From: Actinosynnema sp042752395
Lineage (GTDB): Bacteria > Actinomycetota > Actinomycetes > Mycobacteriales > Pseudonocardiaceae
Assembly: GCF_042752395.1 (NCBI RefSeq)
Contig: NZ_JBHYXZ010000018.1
Location: 16,376 to 80,375, forward strand
Length of the DNA: 64,000 bases
Direction: 5' to 3'
The notes under the pieces were generated by a model. That model had not been told where the DNA came from, did no database searches, and was given only the letters and a program-made list of their open reading frames with translations. Each line of letters opens with the position of its first letter. Position 1 is the stretch's first letter. This document shows positions 34,641-42,859 of this stretch, piece by piece. The position numbers and the translations under genes were made by a program.

Positions 34641-35378
34641 ATCACCACACCGAGCAGGGTCGCGCGGGTCGTCCTCGGGAGGGCCGGCGAGTTCGACGAC
34701 CTCGACGCCGCGCGGTGGGCGACGGCGTACGCCCGGCGCCGCGGCGACGGCACCACCGTGGCACGGCCCCTGGGCCCGGCGCCGGGGCACCCCGGCGCGG
34801 ACCCGTCCGTCGCCCACGCGCTGGTGGCCGAGTCGTCCACCGCGGACCTGATCGTCACCGGGTCGCAGACCGGGGCCGACCGGGCGCTCGCGCTCGCCGT
34901 GGCCGCCTCGGCGCGGTGCCCGGTCGTCGCCGTCCCGCCCGGCGGCGCGTGGCGGGACGACCTGCCCGCGCTGATCGGCGTGGACGAGCACCTCGCCGTG
35001 ACGACGGCGCTGACCGGGTTCGCCCTGGCCGCGGTGCTGGGCACGGGTCTGCGCGCGGTCCGCTGCACGGGTGGGCGACCCGCCGCCGGAACGCCGGGCG
35101 CACCCGCCGTGCTGGGCGACTGCGCACGCCGGCACCCAGGCGTGCCGGTCGACGCGCGGGTGGCCCGGTCCCACCCCGTGAGCGGACTCCTCCGCCACGC
35201 CAGGCTCGCCGCCCTGCTGGTCGTCGGCTGCACCCCCACGGGTGAGCGGTCCACGAGCCGCCGCCTGCTCGACCGCTCCCCCATCCCGGTCGTGCTGGTC
35301 GGCCCGCGCGTCGCCGACCGGGAGCCTGCGGCCGGCCGGGACGACGTCACGTCAGGCGATCGGGTGCCCTCACCCTGA
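34641..35378 (+). CDS. Tandem universal stress protein (UspA-type), start codon unusual
   Basis: About 245 aa. Two Usp-like halves are visible. The first opens VARVVLGRAGEFDDLDAARWA and ends ADLIVTGSQTGADRALALAVAASARCPVVAVP. The second ends HARLAALLVVGCTPTGERSTSRRLLDRSPIPVVLVG. Both endings follow the Usp pattern of a nucleotide-binding loop plus the final hydrophobic strand. There is no in-frame ATG, GTG or TTG near the expected N-terminus. The best site is an ATC codon at 34641, preceded by a well-placed GGAGG (34628-34632, eight-base spacing), so either a rare ATC start is used or the start codon is mutated or mis-sequenced. The G-2x-G-9x-G(S/T) ATP loop is imperfect. Confidence 0.55.
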   Translation: MTTPSRVARVVLGRAGEFDDLDAARWATAYARRRGDGTTVARPLGPAPGHPGADPSVAHALVAESSTADLIVTGSQTGADRALALAVAASARCPVVAVPPGGAWRDDLPALIGVDEHLAVTTALTGFALAAVLGTGLRAVRCTGGRPAAGTPGAPAVLGDCARRHPGVPVDARVARSHPVSGLLRHARLAALLVVGCTPTGERSTSRRLLDRSPIPVVLVGPRVADREPAAGRDDVTSGDRVPSP

Positions 35379-35512
35379 CCTGCCCGCTCTCGGCTTCAGG
35401 AGCGGCGTCCGGCTCGCTAGTCTTGACCTCCCTGTCGCGCCACCGTCCCACGACCGCAGCCGCCGGAGGACGTGCGGGCACGCGCGGTTCCCTGCACCGC
35501 CAAGGAGCCCCC

Positions 35513-36631
35513 ATGCGCACCTCCTCCGGCATCGGACGCACCACGACACCGATCAGGCGACTCGCGGCAGCCGCCGCCACCGCCGCACTGCTGCTCTCCG
35601 GGCCACCCGCCCTCGCCGCCGAACCGGACGCGGCCGACGCCTGCGGGTTCTCCGCGCTGGGCCGGACGGGCCTGCGCGCCGCCGACCCGAGCGTGATCCG
35701 CGTCGGCGGCAACTACATCTCGGCGCAGGTCGGCGGCGGCGGCATCCAGGTCCGCCAGGCGTCGTCCCCGGACGGCCTGGCCGCCGCGCCGGCGCGCCTG
35801 GTCTGGCGCGACGCGGACAACCTCGGCTCGGTGTGGGCGCCGGAGATCGTCCGCGACAACGGCCGGTACTACATCTACTTCACGGCCGGCAACGACTCCG
35901 CGCACCGCATGTACGCGATCAGCTCGACCTCGCCGGACACCGGCTACACCCGCGAGGTCCGGCTGGCCCTGCCCGGCGACCGGTGGGCGATCGACGGCGT
36001 GCCCGTGACCTACAACGGGCAGCGCTACTTCATCTGGTCGGGCTGGGAGTGCACCACCAACGTGGAGCAGAACCTCTACATCGCCCGCATGGCCGACCCG
36101 CTGACCCCGGTCGGCAACCGCTACGTCATCTCGCAGCCGCGCGAACCGTGGGAGCGGGTGGTCGGCGACCCGTTCATCAACGAAGCACCCGAGGTCATCA
36201 AGGACCCCAACGGCCAACTGCACGTCACGTACTCGGCCAACGGCAGCTGGAGCGAGCAGTACTGCGTCGCGGACCTGCGGCTGCGCGCCGGGGGCGACCC
36301 CACCTACGTGTGGGACTGGTACAAGTCCAACGGCTGCCTGTTCGGCTCGAACCGGGCCACGATGATGACCGGGTGGGACCCCACCCTGTACGTCAACGGC
36401 CCCGGCCACCACACGTTCGCGCTGCTCGACGGCGACATCGCCACCAGCCCGCCGGCCGGCCCGAAGTTCCCGATGATGTACCACGCCGTGGCCAAGGGCA
36501 CGCCCTACCACTGGGACAACCGCTACTGGTACACCGGCACCTTCGTCTGGTGGGGCAACACCACCTACCGCCGCGCCAACGTCCCCGGCCCGACCGCGGA
36601 CACCGGCTGGAGCCTGAAGTTCTTCGAATAG
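35513..36631 (+). CDS. Secreted GH43-family glycoside hydrolase
   Basis: 372 aa; the ATG at 35513 has AAGGAG seven bases upstream. The signal peptide covers about residues 1-40 (RRLAAAAATAALLLSGPPALAA). The catalytic part is a five-bladed propeller of GH43/GH-F type with the three acidic residues placed as expected: Asp in AADPSVI (about 58), Asp in WAIDGVPV (about 161) and Glu in INEAPEVIK (about 223). WAPEIVRDNGRYYIYFT is a strong family signature. Such enzymes release L-arabinose or D-xylose from arabinan and arabinoxylan; subfamily not resolved. It stands alone with a hairpin terminator, and joins GH95 and GH62 in this window as plant-polymer enzymes. Confidence 0.8.
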   Translation: MRTSSGIGRTTTPIRRLAAAAATAALLLSGPPALAAEPDAADACGFSALGRTGLRAADPSVIRVGGNYISAQVGGGGIQVRQASSPDGLAAAPARLVWRDADNLGSVWAPEIVRDNGRYYIYFTAGNDSAHRMYAISSTSPDTGYTREVRLALPGDRWAIDGVPVTYNGQRYFIWSGWECTTNVEQNLYIARMADPLTPVGNRYVISQPREPWERVVGDPFINEAPEVIKDPNGQLHVTYSANGSWSEQYCVADLRLRAGGDPTYVWDWYKSNGCLFGSNRATMMTGWDPTLYVNGPGHHTFALLDGDIATSPPAGPKFPMMYHAVAKGTPYHWDNRYWYTGTFVWWGNTTYRRANVPGPTADTGWSLKFFE

Positions 36632-36639
36632 GGCGGCGG

Positions 36640-36663
36640 CGGCCCGGCGGTCGCACCGGGCCG
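36640..36663 (+). terminator. Hairpin after the GH43 gene
   Basis: An 8-bp perfect stem CGGCCCGG/CCGGGCCG with an eight-base loop begins nine bases after the GH43 stop. Moderate strength; no T run. Confidence 0.45.
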
Positions 36664-36896
36664 TCGAGGTCTCCCCCGGAGTTCCGCAAGCACAGGCCCG
36701 GTCGCCCGCGGCGCCTCCGGGGGCGGCCACCGGGGGCGGTCAGGGCGTGATGCGGTCGAGCGGCCTGCCCGCCGCTTCGTGGGCGGGCAGCGGCCCGTCG
36801 CGTCGGAGGGTTGGCGCGGCGGGCACGGGGGTACCTGTCCGGGGCACGCCCGGTCGAATGGGTGTTCGACGGCGGGGCTGCCGAGAGGAGTCGCTG

Positions 36897-38180
36897 GTGG
36901 ATCCGGCTGCCGTGGCGTACGCCGGTGCCGGGGTCGCGACGCTCCTGGCGGCGTTGCTGCCGCGGGTGCTGGGCCGGGTGCCGGTCTCGATGCCCCTGGT
37001 CTTCCTGGCGGCCGGCGCGGCGGTGTTCGCGGTCTTCGACTCGCTGCCCGACCCCGATCCGACGCGGCACGGCTCGCTCGCCCTGCACCTGACCGAGCTG
37101 TGCGTGATCATCTCCCTGATGGGCGCGGGTCTGGCGCTCAACCGGCCGTTCAGCCTGCGGGGCTGGTCCACGACCTGGCGGTTGCTCGGCCTCACGATGC
37201 CGTTGTCGATGCTGGCCGTGGGGTTGCTCGGGTGGGGCGCGCTGGGCTGGGGCCTGGCGTCGTCGGTGCTGCTCGCGGCGGTGCTGGCGCCCACCGACCC
37301 CGTGCTGGCGGGCGAGGTGCAGGTGGCCGAGCCCGCGGACAGCCGGGACGAGGACGACGACGAGGCGCGGTTCGCGCTGACCTCCGAGGCGGGGCTCAAC
37401 GACGGGTTGGCGTTCCCGTTCACCTACGCCGCCGTGGCGATCAGCGTCACGCCGCAGGAGTGGCTGCCGCACTGGCTCGCCGTGGACGTGGTGTGGCGGT
37501 TGGCGTGCGGCGTGCTCGTCGGACTGCTGGCCGGGTGGGGGTTGCGCAAGCTGTTCTTCGCCGCGCCGTCGGAGAAGCTGCGGTTGGCCGAGCACGCGGA
37601 GGGCTTCGTCGCGCTCGCCGCCACGTTCCTGGCCTACGGGCTGACCGAGCTGGCCGAGGGGTACGGCTTCGTCGCGGTGTTCGTCTGCGCGTGCACGATC
37701 AGGGCGGGCGAGCGCTCCCACGGCTACCACCGCGTCCTGCACCAGTACGTGGAGCAGGTCGAGCGGATGCTGACGGTGCTGATCATCTTCCTGCTCGGCG
37801 GCGCGGCGGTGACGGGCCTGCTGGCCGGGGTCGGGTGGCGCGAGGTGCTGGTGGCCGCGGCGGTCCTGCTCCTCGTGCGGCCCGTCGCGGGCCTGGTCGG
37901 CCTGGCGCGCGGCAAGACCGGCCCGCGGGAACGGGCGGTCATCTCGTTCTTCGGCGTGCGGGGCGTCGGCTCGCTGTTCTACGTGGCCTACGCGGTGCAG
38001 TCCGGGCACTTCGCCGACCAGGACGCCGTCTGGCGCGTGGTGGGCCTGGTGGTGATCGGCTCGATCATCCTCCACGGCGTCACCGCGACCCCGGCGATCA
38101 CCCTCCTGGACCGCCTCCGCAACCGGGCGGCCCGCGTCCGCCACGGCGACCCCGACCAGGCCCCGAACACGCCGGTCTGA
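36897..38180 (+). CDS. CPA1-type cation/proton antiporter (NhaP-like)
   Basis: 427 aa from the GTG at 36897, with GAGAGGAG six bases upstream; the longer in-frame start is not needed. About twelve hydrophobic helices. Diagnostic residues are present: LAPTDPVLAGEVQ (about 130-142) in the family's Asp-Pro helix and SEAGLNDGLAFPF (about 163-175) with the ion-binding Asn-Asp pair. The C-terminal cytosolic tail typical of longer eukaryotic-like members is missing. Exchanges Na+ or K+ for H+ at the plasma membrane. Not linked to neighbours by operon structure. Confidence 0.82.
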   Translation: MDPAAVAYAGAGVATLLAALLPRVLGRVPVSMPLVFLAAGAAVFAVFDSLPDPDPTRHGSLALHLTELCVIISLMGAGLALNRPFSLRGWSTTWRLLGLTMPLSMLAVGLLGWGALGWGLASSVLLAAVLAPTDPVLAGEVQVAEPADSRDEDDDEARFALTSEAGLNDGLAFPFTYAAVAISVTPQEWLPHWLAVDVVWRLACGVLVGLLAGWGLRKLFFAAPSEKLRLAEHAEGFVALAATFLAYGLTELAEGYGFVAVFVCACTIRAGERSHGYHRVLHQYVEQVERMLTVLIIFLLGGAAVTGLLAGVGWREVLVAAAVLLLVRPVAGLVGLARGKTGPRERAVISFFGVRGVGSLFYVAYAVQSGHFADQDAVWRVVGLVVIGSIILHGVTATPAITLLDRLRNRAARVRHGDPDQAPNTPV

Positions 38181-38213
38181 CCCCGCGACCGGTCGGCCCG
38201 GCGCGGAACCGGT

Positions 38214-38247
38214 CGGGGGGCGTCCGAACGGTGTCGGACGCCCCCCG
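38214..38247. terminator. Strong bidirectional terminator at the left edge of the polyketide cluster
   Basis: A 14-bp perfect stem (38214-38227 with 38234-38247) and a six-base ACGGTG loop sit between the converging stops of the antiporter and the LuxR regulator. It insulates the polyketide cluster from its left neighbour. Confidence 0.8.
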
Positions 38248-38252
38248 GTGGC

Positions 38253-39716
38253 TCAGGACAGCGGTGTGAGGATGGCCTTCAGGTCGCGCCGGCCGGCCAA
38301 GCCCAGCTTCCGGTAGACGCGGGACAGGTGGAACTCGACGGTGCGGACGGTCAGGTACTGCTCCTCCGCGATCTGCCGGTTGCTGCGGCCGGTGCGGGCC
38401 AGTTCGCCGATCTTGCGCTCCTGCCGGGTGAGGCCGCCGGCCCGGTCCAGCACGGTCATCCTGGTCAGCGCCTCCTCCGCCCGCCCGGACCACAGCGCGT
38501 ACCCCGTCCGGTTCGCGGTGTCCCGCACCGCCTCCAGCGTCTTGCGCGCCTCGCCGTGCAGCTCGCGCGTGCCCAGCGCCTGGGCCAGGTCGTACCGGGC
38601 GTGCAGCGCGTCACCCACCGCGCAGGTGCCGTCCAGCAGGGTCACCACCTCGCGCAGGGACGCGGGCTCGCCACCCGCGACCAGCGCCGCCGCGTGCGAG
38701 GCCAGGCCCACCGCGCGCGGGCTGCGCCAACGCCGTGCCGCCGCCATCTCCTTCGACACCAGCGCCTGGGCCAGGTCGGTCCGGCCCACCGCGTTCGCGC
38801 ACACCGCCGCCCGCGACCGCCACGGCGCCACCGCCGGGTTGGTCACGCCCCACGCGGTCAGGTCGCGCCCGCAGTCCAGGAAGTCCTCCAACGCCCGGTC
38901 GTACTGGCCGAGCGCGAACCGCACCGCACCGCGCGCCATGAACAGCTCCGCGCGGTCCTGCACGTCGGCCAGCGCGCCGCCGAACCCGTGCTCCAGCAAC
39001 AGGTCGTGCGCCCGGTTCGGCTCGCCCACGTCGACCAGCGCGGACGCCAGCCACGCGACGGCCACGCTGCGGATCTGCCGGCAGACGTCACGCCGCAACG
39101 CCCCGGCGAGCACCTTGGCCGCCCCGCCCGGATCGCCGCCCAACCACATCAACCGCGCCACCAGCAGCACCACCACGCCCCGCGCCTCGCCGAGGCCGAT
39201 CACGTCCGGGCTGCGCACCGCGCGGAGGCTGTGATCCATCGCGGTGTTCAGCTCGTCGGCGTAGGCCAGGGCGAGGATCGCGCACCAGAACGCGCCCGGG
39301 TCGCGCACGCCGGGCAGCGCCAGCAGCTCCCGCGCGGTGGCGATCGTCTCGGCCCGGTCGACGCCCCGGTTGGCCAGTTGCGCGGCCCGCGCGGCGAGCC
39401 GCTGCTCCTCCGGCACGGCCGAGACGTCCACGCGCGCGCACTGCGCGTCCTCCGGCGACGGGCCTCCCGGCACGTACACCAGGCCGCCCAGCTGCGGCCC
39501 GCTCACCCCGTCCGGGCCGGTGGCGAGCAGGTCGACCACCTCGCGCACCACCTGGTCGGCCTCACCCCACCGGCCCCGCTCCACCAGCCGGGCCCGGGTC
39601 CGCCGCACCTGGTCCAGGGACAACCCGTCGACACCGAGGTTGTCGGGCAGTCGGCGCTCCGCCGGCACACGGCGGCGAGCACCGGCGGACCGTTCGACGT
39701 CGTGCTCCACACACAC
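38253..39716 (-). CDS. LuxR-family regulator (short LAL type), left end of the polyketide cluster
   Basis: About 487 aa; the start is uncertain. GTG codons at 39716 or 39710 (VCVEHDVERSAG) are the best candidates, without a strong ribosome-binding site. The body is alpha-helical with MalT-like repeat texture and includes CGRDLTAWGVTNPAVAPWRS, which recurs almost unchanged in the regulator at the right end of the cluster. The C-terminus (about 425-485) is a LuxR HTH (LTRQERKIGELARTGRSNRQIA ... LTVRTVEFHLSRVYRKLG). There is no N-terminal Walker ATPase, so it is a truncated LAL. Location and paralogy argue that it is a pathway-specific activator. Confidence 0.75.
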   Translation of the reverse strand: MCVEHDVERSAGARRRVPAERRLPDNLGVDGLSLDQVRRTRARLVERGRWGEADQVVREVVDLLATGPDGVSGPQLGGLVYVPGGPSPEDAQCARVDVSAVPEEQRLAARAAQLANRGVDRAETIATARELLALPGVRDPGAFWCAILALAYADELNTAMDHSLRAVRSPDVIGLGEARGVVVLLVARLMWLGGDPGGAAKVLAGALRRDVCRQIRSVAVAWLASALVDVGEPNRAHDLLLEHGFGGALADVQDRAELFMARGAVRFALGQYDRALEDFLDCGRDLTAWGVTNPAVAPWRSRAAVCANAVGRTDLAQALVSKEMAAARRWRSPRAVGLASHAAALVAGGEPASLREVVTLLDGTCAVGDALHARYDLAQALGTRELHGEARKTLEAVRDTANRTGYALWSGRAEEALTRMTVLDRAGGLTRQERKIGELARTGRSNRQIAEEQYLTVRTVEFHLSRVYRKLGLAGRRDLKAILTPLS

Positions 39717-39977
39717 CCCCAAGATCCGCGCGCCCGGGCACCACGGCCACGGGCACGGCGCTGTCGTTTCGCCTCTGCGATCCCCCCGGCGCGCGGCGGC
39801 GCCGCCGAGGGGTGCGTGGCCACGGGGGTGTGGGCGCGCCGGGACGCCCGCCGGCCGGTGGTCCCGCCACCGCGTCCGCCGCGGTCGACAGCGCTTCCCA
39901 CCCCCGTGGGATTCGCGGTCCCGCGACGCTGCGGGCCGGTGCACGGACCCGGTACGCGGTCCGTTGTCGGTTCGTGC

Positions 39978-41045
39978 TCAGATCGGGCGGAACGTCAACA
40001 ATGTGACACGCCCCGCGCTCGGTTCTCCGACCGGCGCGAAACCCGCTTCAGCCCCCAGCCGGGTCCACTCGCTCCAGCCTCTTTCCCGACCACCCAGAAT
40101 GGACATCATCTCGATATCCGAGAGCTTACCGAGATCAGGTACGCCTGAACGGGTGAGAAGGTGGTTCACAATCCACAACCGCGCGTCACGATCGTCGCCG
40201 ATGGCCTCCCGGACGCGGGCCAGCACGCGCACTGCCTCGGCATCCGACCAATTCTGCAACGAGCGCTTGACCAGGTACGCGTCGAACCCCGGCGGCACCT
40301 TCTCGAAGAAATCGGTCTCGATCGCCTCCGCCCGGTCCGCCACCCCCTGACGGGCGAATTCGTCCGCCGCGCCGGCGATCGCGAGCGGGTGGTCGCACAC
40401 CGCGCCCGTCACCCCGGGGTGGCGGCTCAGCAGGCCGGCCAGGAAGCTGCCGCGGCCCCCGCCGACATCGGCGATGCGCCGGTGCCGGCGCGCGTCCAGG
40501 TCGTCGAACAGGTCGTACGTCTCGGGCCCGTCGTTCTGCACCATCGCCCGGTCGAACAGGTCCGAGGCGACCGGGTCGCGGCGCAGGTGCTCGTAGAACG
40601 GCTCGCCGAACAGGTGGTCGAACGCCGGTTCGCCGGTCCGCACGGTGTGCGCCACGTCCTCGTAGGGCCGCCACATCATCGGGTCGGTGAGGAACAGGAA
40701 CACGTCCCGGAAGCCGCCCGGACCACCGGTGCGCAGGCCCTCGGCGGCCGGGGTGAGCGAGAACCGGCCCGCGCCGTCCTCCACCAGCACGCCCGCCGTC
40801 GCGGCGGCGGCCAGCACCCGGCGCAGCCGGGACGCGTCCACGCCCGCCAGCGCCGCCAGCTCCCCCCCCCGGCCCGGCCCGTCGGCCAGCAGGTCGGGGA
40901 TGCCGAGCTGCACCACGGCGCGGAGGGCGCCGATCGACCACTTCACCGCCGCCAGGTGGAACACCAGTGCGCGCGCGTCGCCGCGAGCCGCCGCGGGCAG
41001 CACGGGCGCGTTCCCGTCGTCGGCCGCGAATTGTGCGCCGTCCAT
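39978..41045 (-). CDS. SAM-dependent O-methyltransferase (acetylserotonin/DnrK-type)
   Basis: 355 aa; the ATG at 41045 follows GAGGGAG at good spacing. A helical N-terminal dimerisation/winged-helix domain (LAAVKWSIGALRAVVQLGIPDLLADG) precedes a Rossmann SAM domain with motif I DVGGGRGSF (about 193) and the later GFDAYLVKRSLQNWSDAEAVRVLARVREA, where the usual catalytic His of this class (HDW) appears as QNW. Members methylate phenolic or carboxyl oxygens of aromatic polyketides; the missing His suggests either a different base or a non-methylating relative such as the DnrK/RdmB group, which include decarboxylases and hydroxylases. Last gene of the cluster's minus-strand run before the regulator. 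Confidence 0.8.
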   Translation of the reverse strand: MDGAQFAADDGNAPVLPAAARGDARALVFHLAAVKWSIGALRAVVQLGIPDLLADGPGRGGELAALAGVDASRLRRVLAAAATAGVLVEDGAGRFSLTPAAEGLRTGGPGGFRDVFLFLTDPMMWRPYEDVAHTVRTGEPAFDHLFGEPFYEHLRRDPVASDLFDRAMVQNDGPETYDLFDDLDARRHRRIADVGGGRGSFLAGLLSRHPGVTGAVCDHPLAIAGAADEFARQGVADRAEAIETDFFEKVPPGFDAYLVKRSLQNWSDAEAVRVLARVREAIGDDRDARLWIVNHLLTRSGVPDLGKLSDIEMMSILGGRERGWSEWTRLGAEAGFAPVGEPSAGRVTLLTFRPI

Positions 41046-41100
41046 CACCGGACTCCCTCAGTTGGTTGATCGACCCCGTCCACCGCGCGCTCCCGCGAGG

Positions 41101-41907
41101 TCAGGACACCGCCGCCACGAACCCGCCGTCGACGCGCAGCACCGCGCCGGTCACGTAATCCGCCTGCCTGCTCGCCAGGTACGCCACGGCTGCCGCCACT
41201 TCCTCCGGCGTGCCGTACCGCCCGACGTCGTTCGCCACCCATTCCGCCGCCGCGCGCCGCTCGATCTCCGGCAGCTCGGTGCCCCAGCCCCGCTCCGGGC
41301 CGACCCGCGCCAACCACTCCCGCACGTACTCGACCATGACCGGCCCCGGTGACACGACGTTCGACGTCACGCCGGTGCCCTTCAGCTCGCGGGCCAGCGA
41401 CACGGCGAGGTTGTGCCGGGCCGCGAGCGCCGCCGAGTACTGCGGCTGCAACGCGATCGGCTGGGTGGCCAGGCCGCCGCCGACCTGCACCACGCGGCCC
41501 CAGCCGCGCTCCCGCATGGCGGGCACGAACGCGTGGATCATCCGCACCGCGGACACCACGTTGACCTGGTACGCGGTCACCCACAGGTCCGGGCCCGCGT
41601 CCCGCCACGGCACGAGGTCCGTGCCGCCCGCGTTGTTGACCAGGATGTCGACCGGTCCGCCCGCCCGGACGGCGCGGACCACCTCCTCCGCGCCGGCGTC
41701 GGTCGCCAGGTCGCCGACCGCCACGTCCACCCGGCGGCCGTGGCCGCGCACCTTCTCCGACACCACCGCGAGCTTGTCCCGGTCGCGGCCGTGGACCACG
41801 ACGTCCGCGCCCTCGGCGGCCAGCAGGTCGGCCACCGCCGCGCCGATGCCGGAACTCGACCCGGTCACCAGCGCCCGTTTGCCGCTCAGCCCCAACTCCA
41901 CGAACAC
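41101..41907 (-). CDS. SDR-family protein with a degenerate active site (268 aa)
   Basis: The cofactor half is normal: ALVTGSSSGIGAAV, HGRDRDK and DILVNNAGGTD. The catalytic half is not. The Ser position reads VVQVGGGLA, and the YxxxK motif reads QYSAALAARHN, with Tyr kept but Lys replaced by Leu (codon CTC, not a single-base change from Lys). The C-terminus (ADYVTGAVLRVDGGFVAAVS) is typical. It lies 55 bp upstream of the methyltransferase gene and behind a strong hairpin. In angucycline clusters such SDRs reduce or dehydrate ring carbonyls; here it may bind NAD(P)H and act as a cyclase-like or structural partner, or use another base. Confidence 0.75.
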   Translation of the reverse strand: MFVELGLSGKRALVTGSSSGIGAAVADLLAAEGADVVVHGRDRDKLAVVSEKVRGHGRRVDVAVGDLATDAGAEEVVRAVRAGGPVDILVNNAGGTDLVPWRDAGPDLWVTAYQVNVVSAVRMIHAFVPAMRERGWGRVVQVGGGLATQPIALQPQYSAALAARHNLAVSLARELKGTGVTSNVVSPGPVMVEYVREWLARVGPERGWGTELPEIERRAAAEWVANDVGRYGTPEEVAAAVAYLASRQADYVTGAVLRVDGGFVAAVS

Positions 41908-41929
41908 TCCTCGTGACGGTCGTGCGCCG

Positions 41930-41972
41930 ACGGCCCCTGGACGAGTGAACCCGGTCTTCGTCCAGGGGCCGT
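41930..41972 (-). terminator. Strong hairpin between two SDR genes of the cluster
   Basis: A perfect 15-bp stem (41930-41944 with 41958-41972) with a 13-base loop begins nine bases after the stop of the upstream SDR gene on its strand. It should terminate or attenuate the long biosynthetic transcript before the last SDR and the methyltransferase. Confidence 0.7.
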
Positions 41973-41980
41973 TTCCCCAG

Positions 41981-42808
41981 TCAGCCCTCGATGCGGGCCA
42001 GCAACTCCTCGGTCAGCGTCGCCAGCCGGGCCGCGTCCCGCGGCGAGAACAGCCCGTTGTGCACGCTCATCTCCGAGTACAGGTTGAACGCGGTCAGCGG
42101 TGCGGCCGGCGGGTTGTCCAGCAGCCGCAGGATCGGCGGGACGACGGCCGTGGCGGGCTTGGCCAGCGCCTTCTGCTGCTCGATGTACAGCGCGGTCTGC
42201 GGGTCGAACTCACCCACGAACCCGGTCGACGTGGTGCCGGGGTGGAACAGCACGTAGCGCACCGGCCCGTCGCCGTGCCGCTCGGCGAACGTGACGCCGA
42301 GCAGGTCGTCCAGCCGCCCGGTCATGAACATGGCGTTGACGCCGTCGTAGCGGCGGGTGCTCTGCAGGTCGTCCCACGCGACCGGGGTGTCGTGCCCCGG
42401 GCCCGCGACGTTCACGATCACCGGCCGCTCGGTCTTCTCCAGCGCGGGCCGCAGGCCGTAGCTGAACAGCAGCCGGCTCAGGTAGAACAGCGCGAAGTTG
42501 TCCTCCAGGCCCTCCGCCGTCTCCCGCCGGTACGTGCGGAAGAAGCGCGCGCACAGCACCAGGCCGTCGATGGCCGGGTTGGCGTCCAGGATCCGGTCGA
42601 TCACGCTGCGGTTGGTCGACACGAGGCTGAGGTCGGCCCGGACGAACTCCAGGGAGCCGGGGGCGCCGTCCGCCTCGCCGACCAGCGCCGCGCCCTTCTC
42701 GGGGTTCGTGCCGAGCGCCACGACGTGGTCCCCGCGGGAAAACAGCGCCCGCGCCACGGCCGCGCCGATGCCGTCGGTGGCGCCCGTGATCACGAATGTC
42801 CTCTTCAA
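41981..42808 (-). CDS. Atypical SDR-family protein, 275 aa
   Basis: The N-terminal Rossmann motif is intact (FVITGATDGIGAAV) with the following ALGTN and VRADLS strands. The NNAG position reads GLVLCARF, the Ser strand reads VIVNVAGPGHD, and where YxxxK is expected the sequence is RRYDGVNAMFMTGRLDDLLG, so the catalytic Tyr-Lys pair is absent or shifted. The texture resembles retinol-dehydrogenase-like or nmrA-adjacent SDRs found in polyketide clusters. It is 51 bp downstream of the F420/flavin oxidoreductase gene and belongs to the same transcript. Likely a tailoring protein; reaction unknown. Confidence 0.7.
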   Translation of the reverse strand: MKRTFVITGATDGIGAAVARALFSRGDHVVALGTNPEKGAALVGEADGAPGSLEFVRADLSLVSTNRSVIDRILDANPAIDGLVLCARFFRTYRRETAEGLEDNFALFYLSRLLFSYGLRPALEKTERPVIVNVAGPGHDTPVAWDDLQSTRRYDGVNAMFMTGRLDDLLGVTFAERHGDGPVRYVLFHPGTTSTGFVGEFDPQTALYIEQQKALAKPATAVVPPILRLLDNPPAAPLTAFNLYSEMSVHNGLFSPRDAARLATLTEELLARIEG

Positions 42809-42859
42809 CCCATGCTCCCTGGTTCTCGTTCTACGGTATTTGCCGCGATGAGGGCGAAC

